Below are positions 8,321 to 17,434 of a DNA stretch of 64,000 bases, in pieces. The notes under the pieces are model-generated. The model was given only the letters and a program-made list of their open reading frames with translations, ran no database searches and had not been told where the DNA came from. Source of the stretch: Acidimicrobiia bacterium (GTDB lineage: Bacteria; Actinomycetota; Acidimicrobiia; Spongiisociales; ZC4RG35); contig JANQRA010000018.1 in NCBI GenBank assembly GCA_028284765.1, positions 124,001-188,000 on the forward strand, read 5' to 3'. The translations under genes were made by a program, and so were the position numbers. Position 1 is the first letter of the stretch, and each line of letters starts with the position of its first letter.

Positions 8321-9583
8321 GTGCCATCTGACCGTCTCAGACAGCTAGCTCTCATCGTCTGGACGACGGTCGGTGCGCTGATCCTCGGGTGGGCCTTCCT
8401 CCAGATTGCCGAGGCAATACGTGTTATCTGGCTGCCAATGGCGTTTGCCGCCGGCCTGGTCTTCTTGCTCGAGCCGCTCGTCAAGGTGTTCGATCGATTG
8501 CGGTTGCCGCGGATAGCCGGGGCACTACTCGCGTTCCTGATCTTCCTGGCGATCATCGTCGCGGTGAGCGCCCTCGTATGGCCCACCATTCAGATGCAGG
8601 CTCAGGAGTTGGGGGATCAGCTTCCAACGCTCTATTCGGACTTTCTCGAATGGGCTCGCCAGCTGGGCGAACAGTTCGATATCGACATCGAGCAGTACCT
8701 GTCTCAGCAGTGGATAGAGGATTGGCTCAACGACCCCGCCAACCAGGAGATTATCCAGAACGTTCTGCTCGGGTTCGGCTCTCAGGCCGGGTTCATTATC
8801 CGGACAGTCACTGAAGCGGTGGTCATCGTGACTCTGGCTCCGGTCCTGGCGATTTACATCCTGATGGATCTCAACCGCTTCAAGCGGCAATCCCTCGACC
8901 TGACTCCACCGAATCACCGAGACGAAGCGGCCTACGTCACAGGTCAGGTTGGCACGGCACTGGGCTCGTTTGTCCGCGGCCAGCTACTCGTCTCGTTCAT
9001 AGTCGGTGTTGCCTCGAGCATTGGCATGTGGGCGATCGATCTGCCCTTCTGGCTCCTGATTGGAATCCTGGCCGGCGTCCTCAATCTCATTCCGTTCCTC
9101 GGCCCGGTGGTCGGTGGGGCGGTGGCGGTCGTCGTTGCACTCCTCAACGGAGATCCCTGGCAGGCAGTTTGGGCGGTGTTGATCATGGTCGGAATTCAGC
9201 AGGTCGATAACAACGTGATCACCCCGGTCGTCCAACGGGCTCGCGTGAATCTCTCGCCCTTTGTGATTGTTCTCGCCCTGATCGTTGGCGGCACCCTTGC
9301 AGGTCTGCTCGGCGTCCTGATCGCCGTTCCCGTCACGGCCGCCATTCGGATACTCGCCGGCCACTTCTGGCGGACGAGGATCCTCGGTCAATCCTGGGAG
9401 GAGGCTGCAGACGCAATGATCGAGATGACAGAGCGTCCCGAGAGGCTGACTCGAAAGGGTCGTCGAAACCCGAATCAGACCCGCCTATTCGACACCCAAG
9501 AGATGCAGGCAATCAACGAAGAGGACGGCGAACCGGCTCCGTCTGAGCGAGAAGATCCGTCGGACGACGAACCCTCCATCTGA
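8321..9583 (+). CDS. AI-2E family transporter (PerM/YdiK-like permease)
   Basis: A 420 aa membrane protein with the AI-2E/PerM pattern: two N-terminal helices, a long amphipathic loop (residues 90-150), then PVLAIYILMDL, GFSxG-like GQLLVSFIVGV, LNLIPFLGPVVGG and IGGTLAGLLGVLIAVP. The substrate is unknown; some members export autoinducer-2 or act in Na+/H+ antiport. The last 60 residues are a charged cytoplasmic tail with NQTRLFDTQ. The start is GTG 8321, 21 nt after the preceding gene. Family-2 repeats begin 14 nt after the stop. Confidence 0.9.
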   Translation: MPSDRLRQLALIVWTTVGALILGWAFLQIAEAIRVIWLPMAFAAGLVFLLEPLVKVFDRLRLPRIAGALLAFLIFLAIIVAVSALVWPTIQMQAQELGDQLPTLYSDFLEWARQLGEQFDIDIEQYLSQQWIEDWLNDPANQEIIQNVLLGFGSQAGFIIRTVTEAVVIVTLAPVLAIYILMDLNRFKRQSLDLTPPNHRDEAAYVTGQVGTALGSFVRGQLLVSFIVGVASSIGMWAIDLPFWLLIGILAGVLNLIPFLGPVVGGAVAVVVALLNGDPWQAVWAVLIMVGIQQVDNNVITPVVQRARVNLSPFVIVLALIVGGTLAGLLGVLIAVPVTAAIRILAGHFWRTRILGQSWEEAADAMIEMTERPERLTRKGRRNPNQTRLFDTQEMQAINEEDGEPAPSEREDPSDDEPSI

Positions 9584-9597
9584 ACCGTCGATTCTTT

Positions 9598-9634
9598 CCT
9601 CAGGTTCAAGGTCTCAAATATGGCACTGTGAGCC
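9598..9634 (+). repeat. Dispersed repeat family 2, copy 1
   Basis: Starts CCTCAGGTT and carries GGTCTCAAATATGGC then CTGTGAGCC. It is related to copies at 9671-9711 (minus) and 17435-17471 (plus). With the minus copy it forms a facing pair over about 114 bp downstream of the AI-2E transporter gene. Confidence 0.75.
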
Positions 9635-9670
9635 GACAGAATGGACGGCCCGCAAACCGGACCGCGGTAC

Positions 9671-9711
9671 TTCCTGCACACAGTCTCGTATATGGGACTC
9701 ACAACCTGAGG
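9671..9711 (-). repeat. Dispersed repeat family 2, copy 2 (inverted)
   Basis: Read on the minus strand it begins CCTCAGGTTGTGAGTCCCAT, identical over 22 nt to the copy at 17435, then ACGAGACTGTG. It is inverted relative to copy 1, with a GC-rich spacer (GGCCCGCAAACCGGACCGCGG) between them. Confidence 0.8.
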
Positions 9712-9733
9712 ATTGGGTAGGAGGGTCAGAAGA

Positions 9734-9758
9734 TCGAGATTGATTGCATCAATCTCGA
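9734..9758. terminator. Hairpin between convergent operons
   Basis: A perfect 11-bp stem TCGAGATTGAT/ATCAATCTCGA with a TGC loop, 12 nt beyond the livF stop on the minus strand and at the end of the plus-strand transporter operon. There is no long T run on either side, so its role as a terminator is inferred from position and stability. Confidence 0.55.
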
Positions 9759-9769
9759 ATCTGATTTCA

Positions 9770-10492
9770 TCACACCTCGCCGAGGTAAGCCTGACGCATC
9801 TGGGGGTTGGCTAGTAGGCCTTCGGCGGTGTCGTCGAGGACGATCTTGCCCGTCTGCAACACGTAGCCACGATCGGCGATCGACAACGCCATGTTGGCGT
9901 TCTGCTCGACGACGAAGACCGTGGTTCCGGCCTTGTTGATCCGTTCGATGATCTCGAAGTTCTGGGCGACCAGCACCGGGGCCAACCCCATGGAGGGCTC
10001 ATCCATGAGCAACACCTTGGGTCGAGCCATGAGAGCCCTGCCCATGGCAACCATCTGTTGCTCTCCACCCGAAAGGGTTCCGGCCTTCTGGGCCAGCCGC
10101 TCCTTGACCCGTGGGAACAGCTCAAAGACCCGGTCGTAATCACTGGAGAGGTCTTCGCCGGGACGCAGGTAAGCGCCGATCTCGAGGTTCTCCTTGACCG
10201 TCATTCGCTTGAAGAGTCGACGGTTCTCCGGAACCATCGTCACGCCGCGTCCTACACGCTCGGCTGTGGGCCAGTCGCTCACGTCCTCGCCATCCAGAAG
10301 CACCTGTCCGCTGGTGGGCTTCACGTATCCCAAGATCGTCTTGAGGGTCGTTGTCTTACCCGATGCGTTGCCCCCGAGGAGGCTGACCATCTCACCCGCA
10401 TAGATATCGATGTCGACGTCCTTGAGGATGTGAACCGCCCCGTAGTGGGTGTTGACGCCCTTGAAACTCAGTACTGGTGTTCTGGACGTCAT
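9770..10492 (-). CDS. livF: LIV-type ABC transporter ATP-binding protein LivF (system 1)
   Basis: One of two ATPases energising branched-chain amino-acid type uptake. The 240 aa protein has Walker A GGNASGKTTT, signature LSGGEQQMVAMGRALM, Walker B VLLMDEPSMGLAP (the LivF-typical SMGLAP) and the switch His replaced by the LivF-usual EQN of VVEQNANMALS. It ends the operon and overlaps livG by 4 nt. Walker A has Asn-Ala where most homologs have Asn-Gly or Asn-Gly-Ala; the fold should be unaffected. Confidence 0.95.
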   Translation of the reverse strand: MTSRTPVLSFKGVNTHYGAVHILKDVDIDIYAGEMVSLLGGNASGKTTTLKTILGYVKPTSGQVLLDGEDVSDWPTAERVGRGVTMVPENRRLFKRMTVKENLEIGAYLRPGEDLSSDYDRVFELFPRVKERLAQKAGTLSGGEQQMVAMGRALMARPKVLLMDEPSMGLAPVLVAQNFEIIERINKAGTTVFVVEQNANMALSIADRGYVLQTGKIVLDDTAEGLLANPQMRQAYLGEV

Positions 10493-11271
10493 CCTGCCTC
10501 CGCCGGTCTACCGAGGTAGGCCTCGATCACATCGTCGTTCGTCGAGACCGATTCGTAGTCTCCCTCGGCGATCTTGACACCGTGGTCGAGCACGACGACA
10601 CGGTCGCTCACATGTTCCACGACCTTCATGTCGTGCTCGATAACGACAACCGTGAGGCCACGCTCGTCACGAAGTTCTCCGATCAGTTCGGTCAGTTCGA
10701 CGGTCTCTCTTGGGTTCATGCCGGCGGTGGGCTCATCGAGTAGGAGGAGCCGGGGTTCGGTTGCCATGGCACGGGCGATCTCCAGCCGGCGTCTGTTGGC
10801 ATAGGAGAGGACGAAGGCAGGCTGGTCATATCGATATCCGGCCAGCCTCGAACCAAAGAACGAGAGAACCTCCTTGGCGTTCTCCTCGATCCTCTTCTCC
10901 TCTTCCCTTTGAGCCTTGGTCTGCAGGATCGTCCCCCACATGCCTTCTTTGGTGCGGCAGTGCTGGCCGACCATGACGTTCTCCAGGACGGTCAGGTTGG
11001 GGAACAGTCGGACGTTCTGGAACGTCCGGGCTATCCCTCGGCGGGTGATCTCGTTGGGCTGGTGGTGGGCGAGGTTGTCACCATCGAACAGGATTTCTCC
11101 CGAGTCAGGTGGGAAGAGCCCAGAGATCACATTGAAGAAGGAAGTCTTGCCCGCACCGTTGGGGCCGATGACCGAGACGATGGTGCCTTCGTCGATGTGA
11201 AAGTCGACCCCACCAAGAGCCTGGACACCGCCGAAAGCCTTCGTCAGTTGGTTGATCTGAAGGAGCGCCAT
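10489..11271 (-). CDS. livG: LIV-type ABC transporter ATP-binding protein LivG (system 1)
   Basis: The second ATPase, 260 aa. Walker A is IGPNGAGKTSFFN, followed by RTFQNVRLFPNLTVLENVMVG, typical for LivG, an LSYANRRRLEIARAMA signature, Walker B LLLLDEPTAGMNP and switch His in VVIEHDM. The C-terminus DVIEAYLGRPAEAG is family-like. It overlaps livM by 1 nt and livF by 4 nt. Cytoplasmic, pairing with LivF on the LivHM permease. Confidence 0.95.
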   Translation of the reverse strand: MALLQINQLTKAFGGVQALGGVDFHIDEGTIVSVIGPNGAGKTSFFNVISGLFPPDSGEILFDGDNLAHHQPNEITRRGIARTFQNVRLFPNLTVLENVMVGQHCRTKEGMWGTILQTKAQREEEKRIEENAKEVLSFFGSRLAGYRYDQPAFVLSYANRRRLEIARAMATEPRLLLLDEPTAGMNPRETVELTELIGELRDERGLTVVVIEHDMKVVEHVSDRVVVLDHGVKIAEGDYESVSTNDDVIEAYLGRPAEAG

Positions 11272-13019
11272 CAGGTTGTCGCCTCTTCCTCAGCTGAGTC
11301 ACCGGTGAAGTCTCCGCCCTTATCGAGCCAGGCGTCCTGTGTCAGATCTTCGCCATGAAGCTCGCGGGAACGCCTGACTGAGGGGAGAAGGCCTTCGGGA
11401 CGCTTCAGCATCATGTAGACGAGAAGGGCTCCGTAAATCAGCAGCTTGAACTCCGAGAATTCTGCAAGAAGCCCGGGGGACTTCGGTCCGCCGAGGATTC
11501 CAATGAGAACTAACGCTCCAACCACCACGCCCCGGATGCTGCCCATGCCGCCGACGATGACCACAACCAGGATGATGATGGACACCAGCACATCGAAGGA
11601 GTTTGTGAACACCGTCCCGACCTTGGCCGAGAACAGGGCTCCGGCGAACGAGGCGATCACAGCACCTGTCACGAAGGCGAGCAGCTTGGCTTGGACGGTC
11701 GAGATACCGATGGCCTCCGCCACGTCCTCGTCTTCTCTCATTGCTGCCCAACTTCGGCCAATCCTCGAGTTCTGTGCGCGATAGGAGATGTAGGCGGCAA
11801 GCAGCACGAACATGAACGTGAAGTAGATGAACAGCTGAGGGTCGGTCCCGCTGATCGTGCCGGCCCCGGGAACCGGGATTCCTGGAATCCGGGTGATTCC
11901 TTGCGCACCACCAAAGATCGGGGTGAGCCAGTCGGAGAGGAGAAGGATTCGAACGATCTCGCCGAAACCCAGAGTCACGATGGCCAGGTAGTCACCACGC
12001 ATCCTGATGACCGGGGTGCCGACGAATAGCCCAGCTATTGCGGCTAGCACCATGACAATTGGTAGGGCGATCCACCAGGAGAGCCCCGGGGCGAATGCGG
12101 GTGATGAGGGCGAGGTGAGGATGGCTGTGCCGTAGGCCCCAACCGCAAAGAAGGCCACGTACCCGAGGTCGAGCAGGCCGGCGAGCCCGACGACGATATT
12201 GAGGCCAAGACCCATCAGGATGAACAGGCCTGAGGTGATGAGAAGTTCGTTGACGACTCCGCCCACGATCATCGGGAGGATGATCACGGCCGCAACGCCG
12301 AAGAGGATCACTGACCTACGAAGACGGCTCCCGGCTTCGGAATCCTTGACCCTTTCGGTGAAGGCTTCGCCTCTGCCTTTGTACCGCGTTGACAGCCACC
12401 AGGCCAACGCCCCGATAATCACTGCGGCCCACGGCTGCAGTCCGCCGCGAGGCGCATATATGAGATCCACAAGCGGGTCGGCGAAGTCGAGGATCTCGCT
12501 GACCACCAGCTCGAACAAAGCGAAGGCGACGACCCAGCCGAGGGCCCTTGACATCCCGGCCCGGAAACTGTCCGACATTCCGTGGAAGGCCCCGCCGGCT
12601 GCCGCTGTGGCTGTAACGACCGCGGTCAGGACGAGCAACCCAACTGGAACGCCTAGCTCGAATGTCATGGCCTCGACCAATGGCTCCCGCATGTTGGGGA
12701 AGAACTCACTCACGTCGAAGGTGTCGACAAAGAGCACAAAGAGGCTTGTCACGACACCGGCGATTGCCCCGGTCAATCCTCCGGCAATTCCTCCAGATCG
12801 AGAGTCCCTCGCTGTCTCCACGAGTGGATTGGGCTTGCCGGCGGCAACGATGTAACCGAAAACGGCGGCGATTCCCAGGATGAGCAACAGGCCCATAGTG
12901 ATGCCGGGGTTGATGAGAGTCCTCTCGTTGAAGCTCTCCACCATGCCGATGGCTGCGACAAAAGACAGGGTGCCGCCAGCGATGAGACCGAACGTCCGGA
13001 CCCGTTTGAGGTCGATCAT
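11271..13019 (-). CDS. livM: LIV-type permease LivM with long N-terminal membrane extension (system 1)
   Basis: Inner-membrane permease subunit. The conserved LivM core starts near residue 240 (SGLFILMGLGLNIVVGLAGL) and includes GYVAFFAVGAYGTAIL, RMRGDYLAIVTLGFGEIVRI, the cytoplasmic RAMREDE-like WAAMREDEDVAEAIGI loop and GGMGSIRGVVVGA. At 582 aa it is much longer than the usual 320-420. The first 235 residues hold about five or six additional hydrophobic helices with no recognised domain. It overlaps livG by 1 nt and livH by 4 nt. Start at 13019 is coupled to the livH stop. Confidence 0.92.
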   Translation of the reverse strand: MIDLKRVRTFGLIAGGTLSFVAAIGMVESFNERTLINPGITMGLLLILGIAAVFGYIVAAGKPNPLVETARDSRSGGIAGGLTGAIAGVVTSLFVLFVDTFDVSEFFPNMREPLVEAMTFELGVPVGLLVLTAVVTATAAAGGAFHGMSDSFRAGMSRALGWVVAFALFELVVSEILDFADPLVDLIYAPRGGLQPWAAVIIGALAWWLSTRYKGRGEAFTERVKDSEAGSRLRRSVILFGVAAVIILPMIVGGVVNELLITSGLFILMGLGLNIVVGLAGLLDLGYVAFFAVGAYGTAILTSPSSPAFAPGLSWWIALPIVMVLAAIAGLFVGTPVIRMRGDYLAIVTLGFGEIVRILLLSDWLTPIFGGAQGITRIPGIPVPGAGTISGTDPQLFIYFTFMFVLLAAYISYRAQNSRIGRSWAAMREDEDVAEAIGISTVQAKLLAFVTGAVIASFAGALFSAKVGTVFTNSFDVLVSIIILVVVIVGGMGSIRGVVVGALVLIGILGGPKSPGLLAEFSEFKLLIYGALLVYMMLKRPEGLLPSVRRSRELHGEDLTQDAWLDKGGDFTGDSAEEEATT

Positions 13020-14116
13020 GCCCGATCCTCCGAACCCAGACGCTCACCGAGGAGACCGGTGGGCCTGAAGACGAGGACGAGCACTAGTGCTGCGAAAGCT
13101 ACGGCGTCTTTGAGCTGGGACACGGCCGGGATTCCCAGGCCGTTGAGGACCAGGAGCGGTCCGACGTTCTCGAAGAGACCGAGGAGAACGCCGCCGAGCA
13201 TGGCACCTGGCAGGTTCCCGATTCCTCCCAGCACGGCGGCCGTGAAGGCCTTGATTCCCGGCAGGAATCCGGTGAGGAAGTCAACGGCCCGGAAGAGCAA
13301 CGCCCACAAAAGGCCGGCAACACCTGCCATCGCGCCACCAACTGCGAATGTGGTGACGATGGTGCGATCGACGTTGATGCCCATCAGCCCAGCGATTTCT
13401 TTGTCTTCGGCAACGGCCCGCATTGCTCGACCGGTCTTGGTCTTGGCCACGAACCACCAGAGGCCCACCATCGAGATCAGGGCCACGCCAACCACCAAAA
13501 GCTTGGTGCCTTCGATAGCGATGCCGAGGAACTCGACGTCGTTTCCAAGGTTGCCCGGAGCAGGTGGGTAGCTACGTGTTGCCACACCGAAAATGCCGGC
13601 GAAGGCGTATTGCAAGAAGAAAGAAACACCGATCGAGGTGATTAAGGGGATCAGACGGGGCGCGCCTCTCAACGGTCGATAGGCAATTCGTTCAGCAAGG
13701 ACTGCCACTAGCGTCGAGACCAACATCGAGATGGAGAGCACGATCAGCAGAGCCAGGGTCGGGTTGGCGTCCCAGAACCCATTCTCGAACATCAGGGTGG
13801 CGGCGATGAGGCTCACCATGAGCCCGCTCATGAAGACCTCACCGTGGGCGAAGTTGATGAAGCCGAGAACGCCATAGACCATCGAATAGCCGAGTGCGAT
13901 CAGGCCGTACATGAATCCGGTGCTCAGACCGGAGATCACCAGATCTCGCCACTGTTCTGCTGTGGGGCCCTCACCCTCCAAAAAGAGCTGAACTGACCCG
14001 ACGATTCCGATGACGATTGCGATTAGCGCTGAAACGCGGATGAACCACAGGAAGCTGTCGACCCAGTTGAAGCGGAACCGCCTACTGGTCTTGCTTGGTG
14101 ATGTGGTTGTCGTCAC
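13016..14116 (-). CDS. livH: LIV-type permease LivH (system 1)
   Basis: Inner-membrane permease of 366 aa. The core from residue 58 (LVISGLSTGFMYGLIALGYSMVYGVLGFINFAHGEVFM) is the LivH signature, followed by YRPLRGAPRLIPLITSIGVSF, RAVAEDKEIAGLMGIN and GGIGNLPGAMLGG. An N-terminal stretch of about 55 residues adds one extra transmembrane helix (residues 27-48). It lies 75 nt downstream of the binding-protein gene, with an intervening hairpin, and overlaps livM by 4 nt. Confidence 0.94.
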   Translation of the reverse strand: MTTTTSPSKTSRRFRFNWVDSFLWFIRVSALIAIVIGIVGSVQLFLEGEGPTAEQWRDLVISGLSTGFMYGLIALGYSMVYGVLGFINFAHGEVFMSGLMVSLIAATLMFENGFWDANPTLALLIVLSISMLVSTLVAVLAERIAYRPLRGAPRLIPLITSIGVSFFLQYAFAGIFGVATRSYPPAPGNLGNDVEFLGIAIEGTKLLVVGVALISMVGLWWFVAKTKTGRAMRAVAEDKEIAGLMGINVDRTIVTTFAVGGAMAGVAGLLWALLFRAVDFLTGFLPGIKAFTAAVLGGIGNLPGAMLGGVLLGLFENVGPLLVLNGLGIPAVSQLKDAVAFAALVLVLVFRPTGLLGERLGSEDRA

Positions 14117-14139
14117 TGAGGGGGGCGAGCATAGAAGAA

Positions 14140-14165
14140 GCCCTGGCAGTTTTCACCGCCAGGGC
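14140..14165 (-). terminator. Intercistronic hairpin after the binding-protein gene
   Basis: The stem GCCCTGGC/GCCAGGGC with a 10-nt loop sits between the binding-protein stop (14192) and livH. The minus-strand sequence after it is TTCTTC, weakly U-rich, so it probably works as a partial terminator or mRNA 3' stabiliser that lets more binding protein than permease be made. On the plus strand it is followed by TCTTTTTG, so it could also end antisense transcripts. Confidence 0.6.
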
Positions 14166-14191
14166 CTCTTTTTGTCTAACTGACTTCGGTG

Positions 14192-15457
14192 TTAGCCGGA
14201 GTACGTGTAGAGGATGTTGGCCTTTGAAGCCTGATGGTCATCGAGGTTGTTGTGCTGGAAGATGGAGATGACGTTTGCGCCACAGTCTCCATATTCGTCA
14301 CAAGTGATCGAGCCAATCAGACCGTCGAAGCCGCTGATCGAGTTGAGCTCATCTCTGAGCGCCTGCCGATCGATCCACAGGCTGTCACCGTCTTCGACGG
14401 CTACGGCCTCGATCGCCGTGAGCAACATGGTTGTCGCGTCGTAGGCGTGGCCCCAGAAGTCGGCTGACGGTGCCTCACCGAACTCGGACTCGTAATCAGC
14501 CAGGAACTGCTCACCATTGAGGTCTGTGGCCTCGTTGGTGTTCTCGTCGAAACGAGTGTCAGGTCCTGAGAAGTACATGTTCTCTGACTCAGGCAGGTCC
14601 AAGAAGTTGGTGACAGAGAGGCCGTCAGCAGCCATCAGCACCACGTCTTCGAGACCAGCAACTCCACTGACCTGCTGCGCGATGGCTGTGCCCTCGGCAG
14701 GGAAGATCGGGAAGAAGATCAGCTCGGGCTCACCAGCAGCGACCTCGGTGAGGACCGGGACCATATCGGTCTGGCCCACTGAGACTGCGGTGTGGACCAC
14801 AATCTCGCCACCAAGCTCGGTGAAGGCGTTCTCGAACGCTGTCGTCAGACCGTTCGTGTAGGGGTCACCATCGTGAATGAGGGCAACCTTGGTGAGATCG
14901 AGGTTCTCAAACACGAAGTTCGCAGCAGCCTGACCCTGGAAGAGGTCGTTGTGGGCTGTGCGGTAGTAACCGGCGTAGTAGTTCTCACCGGCGGTTCCCT
15001 CGAGGTCCGAGGTCAGCGACGGGGAGGTGTTCGATGCGGAGATCATCGACAGACCGGCATCACTGAGCAACGGTGAAGCTGCGGCGGCGGCGCCGGAACA
15101 GGAAGTTCCGATGACACCCACAACTGCCGAGTCAGCGACGATCGTCTGGGCGGCGGACTGGCCACCGTCAGCAGAACAAAGGTCGTCGAGACCGGTACCC
15201 ACGTTCACGTCACGCCCGGCGATCTGGCCATAGTCATCGACGGCCATCCGGATTGCGTTCTCGTTGGGGATACCGAGGAATGCGACCTCACCGGTGATCG
15301 CGTTAAGCGATCTGATCTGGATGGCCTCGTCAGCTCCGACTTCGACGGCACCAAGCTCGCCGGCCTCGAATTCACCGCCACCGTCGCCACAGGCGGCGAT
15401 GACAAGTGCGAGAGCACCCAGAGCTGCGATGAGACGCACGCTCCTTGATTTCTTCAT
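14192..15457 (-). CDS. LIV-type substrate-binding lipoprotein (system 1)
   Basis: Extracytoplasmic periplasmic-binding-fold lipoprotein, first gene of the livHMGF operon. The 421 aa precursor has a basic signal peptide and lipobox LVIAAC (Cys about residue 23), then an acidic Gly linker and type I binding domain (IRSLNAITGEVAFLGIPNENA, VVGVIGTSCSGAAAAASPLL, KVALIHDGDPYTNGL). The AASPLL and SAS segments match amino-acid binding members, but the ligand cannot be read from sequence. The ATG at 15457 has GGAGGAAGGA upstream; the leader carries a TATAAA -10 like box near 15515. Confidence 0.93.
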   Translation of the reverse strand: MKKSRSVRLIAALGALALVIAACGDGGGEFEAGELGAVEVGADEAIQIRSLNAITGEVAFLGIPNENAIRMAVDDYGQIAGRDVNVGTGLDDLCSADGGQSAAQTIVADSAVVGVIGTSCSGAAAAASPLLSDAGLSMISASNTSPSLTSDLEGTAGENYYAGYYRTAHNDLFQGQAAANFVFENLDLTKVALIHDGDPYTNGLTTAFENAFTELGGEIVVHTAVSVGQTDMVPVLTEVAAGEPELIFFPIFPAEGTAIAQQVSGVAGLEDVVLMAADGLSVTNFLDLPESENMYFSGPDTRFDENTNEATDLNGEQFLADYESEFGEAPSADFWGHAYDATTMLLTAIEAVAVEDGDSLWIDRQALRDELNSISGFDGLIGSITCDEYGDCGANVISIFQHNNLDDHQASKANILYTYSG

Positions 15458-15582
15458 TTATTCCTTCCTCCAATTGAAGTGGGCAGGCTCGAGGAGCCCG
15501 CCGTAAACCGGACTTTATACGGATTAAGCCCCTGAGTCACTCCGAAACGGCCAAACGGCGACCTCCCGAGTACCGTTCAGAC

Positions 15583-16683
15583 ATGGCCGAAGAGCTCCAG
15601 GTGATTGCCGATGGAGCGACCCCTGAGCGTGTATCTCGTCCCAAGAATTCGCCGTGGTTCCTGGTTCTTCTCGCCTTCGTCGTCGGCGTTGGAGTTGGTG
15701 CGGCATTTGTTTCCCCGCCAGACCCCTCCGAAACCAACGACGGTATCGAGGACGGAATTGCAGCACCCGTCGTCGAGACTGTTCCCCAAATCACGGAGTC
15801 CGGTCTCGCGGAGGCTGTCGACGGCTTGACCGGGTCGATCGTCGTGCTGTCTGAGTCTGCAAGTGGTCGTTTCAGCCAGCTGTTCTGGCCCGCGAACGAT
15901 CCGTTGGCGATCAGCGTCGTCGGTGACGGGGACTCCCCTAGAGCGGACCTGTCAGGGCAGATCATGGCGGCGGTCGAAACCGTGCCAGGTCTTGAAGGGG
16001 GTGTCCTCGCAACTGGTCGATCCAGCGGCCTCGAGCCAGTGGCTTTCGGTGTGACCAGCTACAGGTGGCACGACGGTAGGGCCGGAATTCTCAGTTTCAC
16101 CACGGTCGTTGACGATGAGTGGCGGCTTTGGCGCTTGTTTGGCGATATAGAACCGACTCTCGTCGCCACAGCGCCTTTAGAGCAGATTGGCCAAGGATTG
16201 ATCGCCGCTTGGGGCGACTGGGGCTGGGCGGTCCAGGCCTCGGAAGATCAAATCATCCTCCTCACACCGGACGGACGGGTGAAAACTACCCATGCGGGGG
16301 TTGCGTACGGTTCCACAGGAGACGGTTGGATGGTCGTGATAAACGACAGGGTGCAGCTGGTGTCTGGCGGAGGCGGCGTCCAAAACCTGCCCGTTGCGCC
16401 TGGCCGAATCGGTGAGGTCGTATGGGCGGCCACCTCCCCCTCGGGGGAGTACCTGGCAATGGCCGGCAGCGAAGGCGTGTTGGTGACACCCATCAACGGG
16501 AGAGGCACGGGGGTCATCGAGTTCGACATAGACACTTCAGGTGAATTCGTCTGGACCCAAGACGAGCGTTTCATCGTGGCACCTGTCGGCAGGGGGGTGG
16601 CTTTCTTGGACATCGCCCGGGGAGTTCGACAGGTACTGCTCAGCCAGTATTCAGTTGCCGATGTGGTCGCTCTGGGCGGCTGA
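15583..16683 (+). CDS. Membrane-anchored beta-propeller-like protein, unknown
   Basis: I do not recognise a named family. The 366 aa product has one transmembrane helix at about residues 25-45 (PWFLVLLAFVVGVGVGAAF) and an extracytoplasmic domain with repeated short strands such as DEWRLWRLFGD, DQIILLTPDGRV, GDGWMVVINDRVQLV, SPSGEYLAMAGSEGVLV, DERFIVAPVGRGVAFLD, which suggest a WD40/TolB-like propeller of four to six blades. It is divergent from the LIV operon, 125 nt apart, and 18 nt upstream of alaX. Confidence 0.6.
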   Translation: MAEELQVIADGATPERVSRPKNSPWFLVLLAFVVGVGVGAAFVSPPDPSETNDGIEDGIAAPVVETVPQITESGLAEAVDGLTGSIVVLSESASGRFSQLFWPANDPLAISVVGDGDSPRADLSGQIMAAVETVPGLEGGVLATGRSSGLEPVAFGVTSYRWHDGRAGILSFTTVVDDEWRLWRLFGDIEPTLVATAPLEQIGQGLIAAWGDWGWAVQASEDQIILLTPDGRVKTTHAGVAYGSTGDGWMVVINDRVQLVSGGGGVQNLPVAPGRIGEVVWAATSPSGEYLAMAGSEGVLVTPINGRGTGVIEFDIDTSGEFVWTQDERFIVAPVGRGVAFLDIARGVRQVLLSQYSVADVVALGG

Positions 16684-16701
16684 ACCCATAGAGTCGGGGC
16701 G

Positions 16702-17427
16702 ATGTCAAACAAACCAACTGAAGAGCTGGCCCCGGTCGATTCATATCTCGATCGGGCGGAGGGTTCGGTCGCCGAGATTGCGGACGACGGTCTCTTTCTC
16801 GACCGCACGGTCTTCTACGCACGAGGGGGTGGCCAGCCAGGGGATATCGGGACGATCACGTGGGGTGAGGGGTCGGTCGAAGTGGTCGACACCGTCAGAC
16901 GTTCGGGACGCCCGTTCCATGTTGTGGCCGAGGGGTCGGTCCTTCCTGAACCAGGGACGGCAGTCGAGGGAGTGATCGACTGGGATCGGCGCTACCTGAC
17001 GATGCGGACCCACACCGCCCTTCATGCCCTGACCGGAGTGATCTATCGCGACTACGGAGCGAAAGTGACTGGAGGGAACATGACACCGGGTGAGGCTCGG
17101 ATGGACTTCGAGCTCGACGAGATATCGGTGGAATTCGGGCAGATGATGGAGCGCAAGCTCAACGAAGAGCTGGTCAAGGGCTATCCGACTGAAATCGTCA
17201 CCATGGCCCGCGAGGTCGCTCTTCAAGATCCAGACCTGATCAGGACCAAGGTCAACCTCATCCCGGAGTTCGTCACCGAGATACGAGTTGTAGATATCAA
17301 AGGTCTCGATAGACAGGCCGACGGGGGCACCCACGTGAAGTCAACTCTGGAGGTCGGCCAGATCGAAGTGGTCAAGACCGAGTCGAAGGGCAAGGCCAAC
17401 AAACGCATGCGCATCCGCATCGTCTGA
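16702..17427 (+). CDS. alaX: Alanyl-tRNA editing protein, AlaX type
   Basis: A stand-alone trans-editing factor that hydrolyses mischarged Ser- or Gly-tRNA(Ala). The 241 aa protein carries the ThrRS/AlaRS second additional domain: RTHTALHAL (zinc His104 and His108), GGNMTPGEARMDF, and QADGGTHVKSTLEVG, where the usual zinc Cys of CGGTHV is Asp207 while His211 is kept. FYARGGGQPGD near the N-terminus is the AlaX beta-barrel motif. No catalytic aminoacylation domain is present. The Asp variant also occurs in some AlaX proteins as far as I recall. Confidence 0.92.
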   Translation: MSNKPTEELAPVDSYLDRAEGSVAEIADDGLFLDRTVFYARGGGQPGDIGTITWGEGSVEVVDTVRRSGRPFHVVAEGSVLPEPGTAVEGVIDWDRRYLTMRTHTALHALTGVIYRDYGAKVTGGNMTPGEARMDFELDEISVEFGQMMERKLNEELVKGYPTEIVTMAREVALQDPDLIRTKVNLIPEFVTEIRVVDIKGLDRQADGGTHVKSTLEVGQIEVVKTESKGKANKRMRIRIV

Positions 17428-17434
17428 AAGCAAA

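Noticed and set aside
12199-12855. 218-codon plus-strand frame inside livM
   Set aside because: Antisense to the N-terminal extension of LivM. It is Pro/Thr/Ser rich with no motif. The LivM frame has regular membrane helices.
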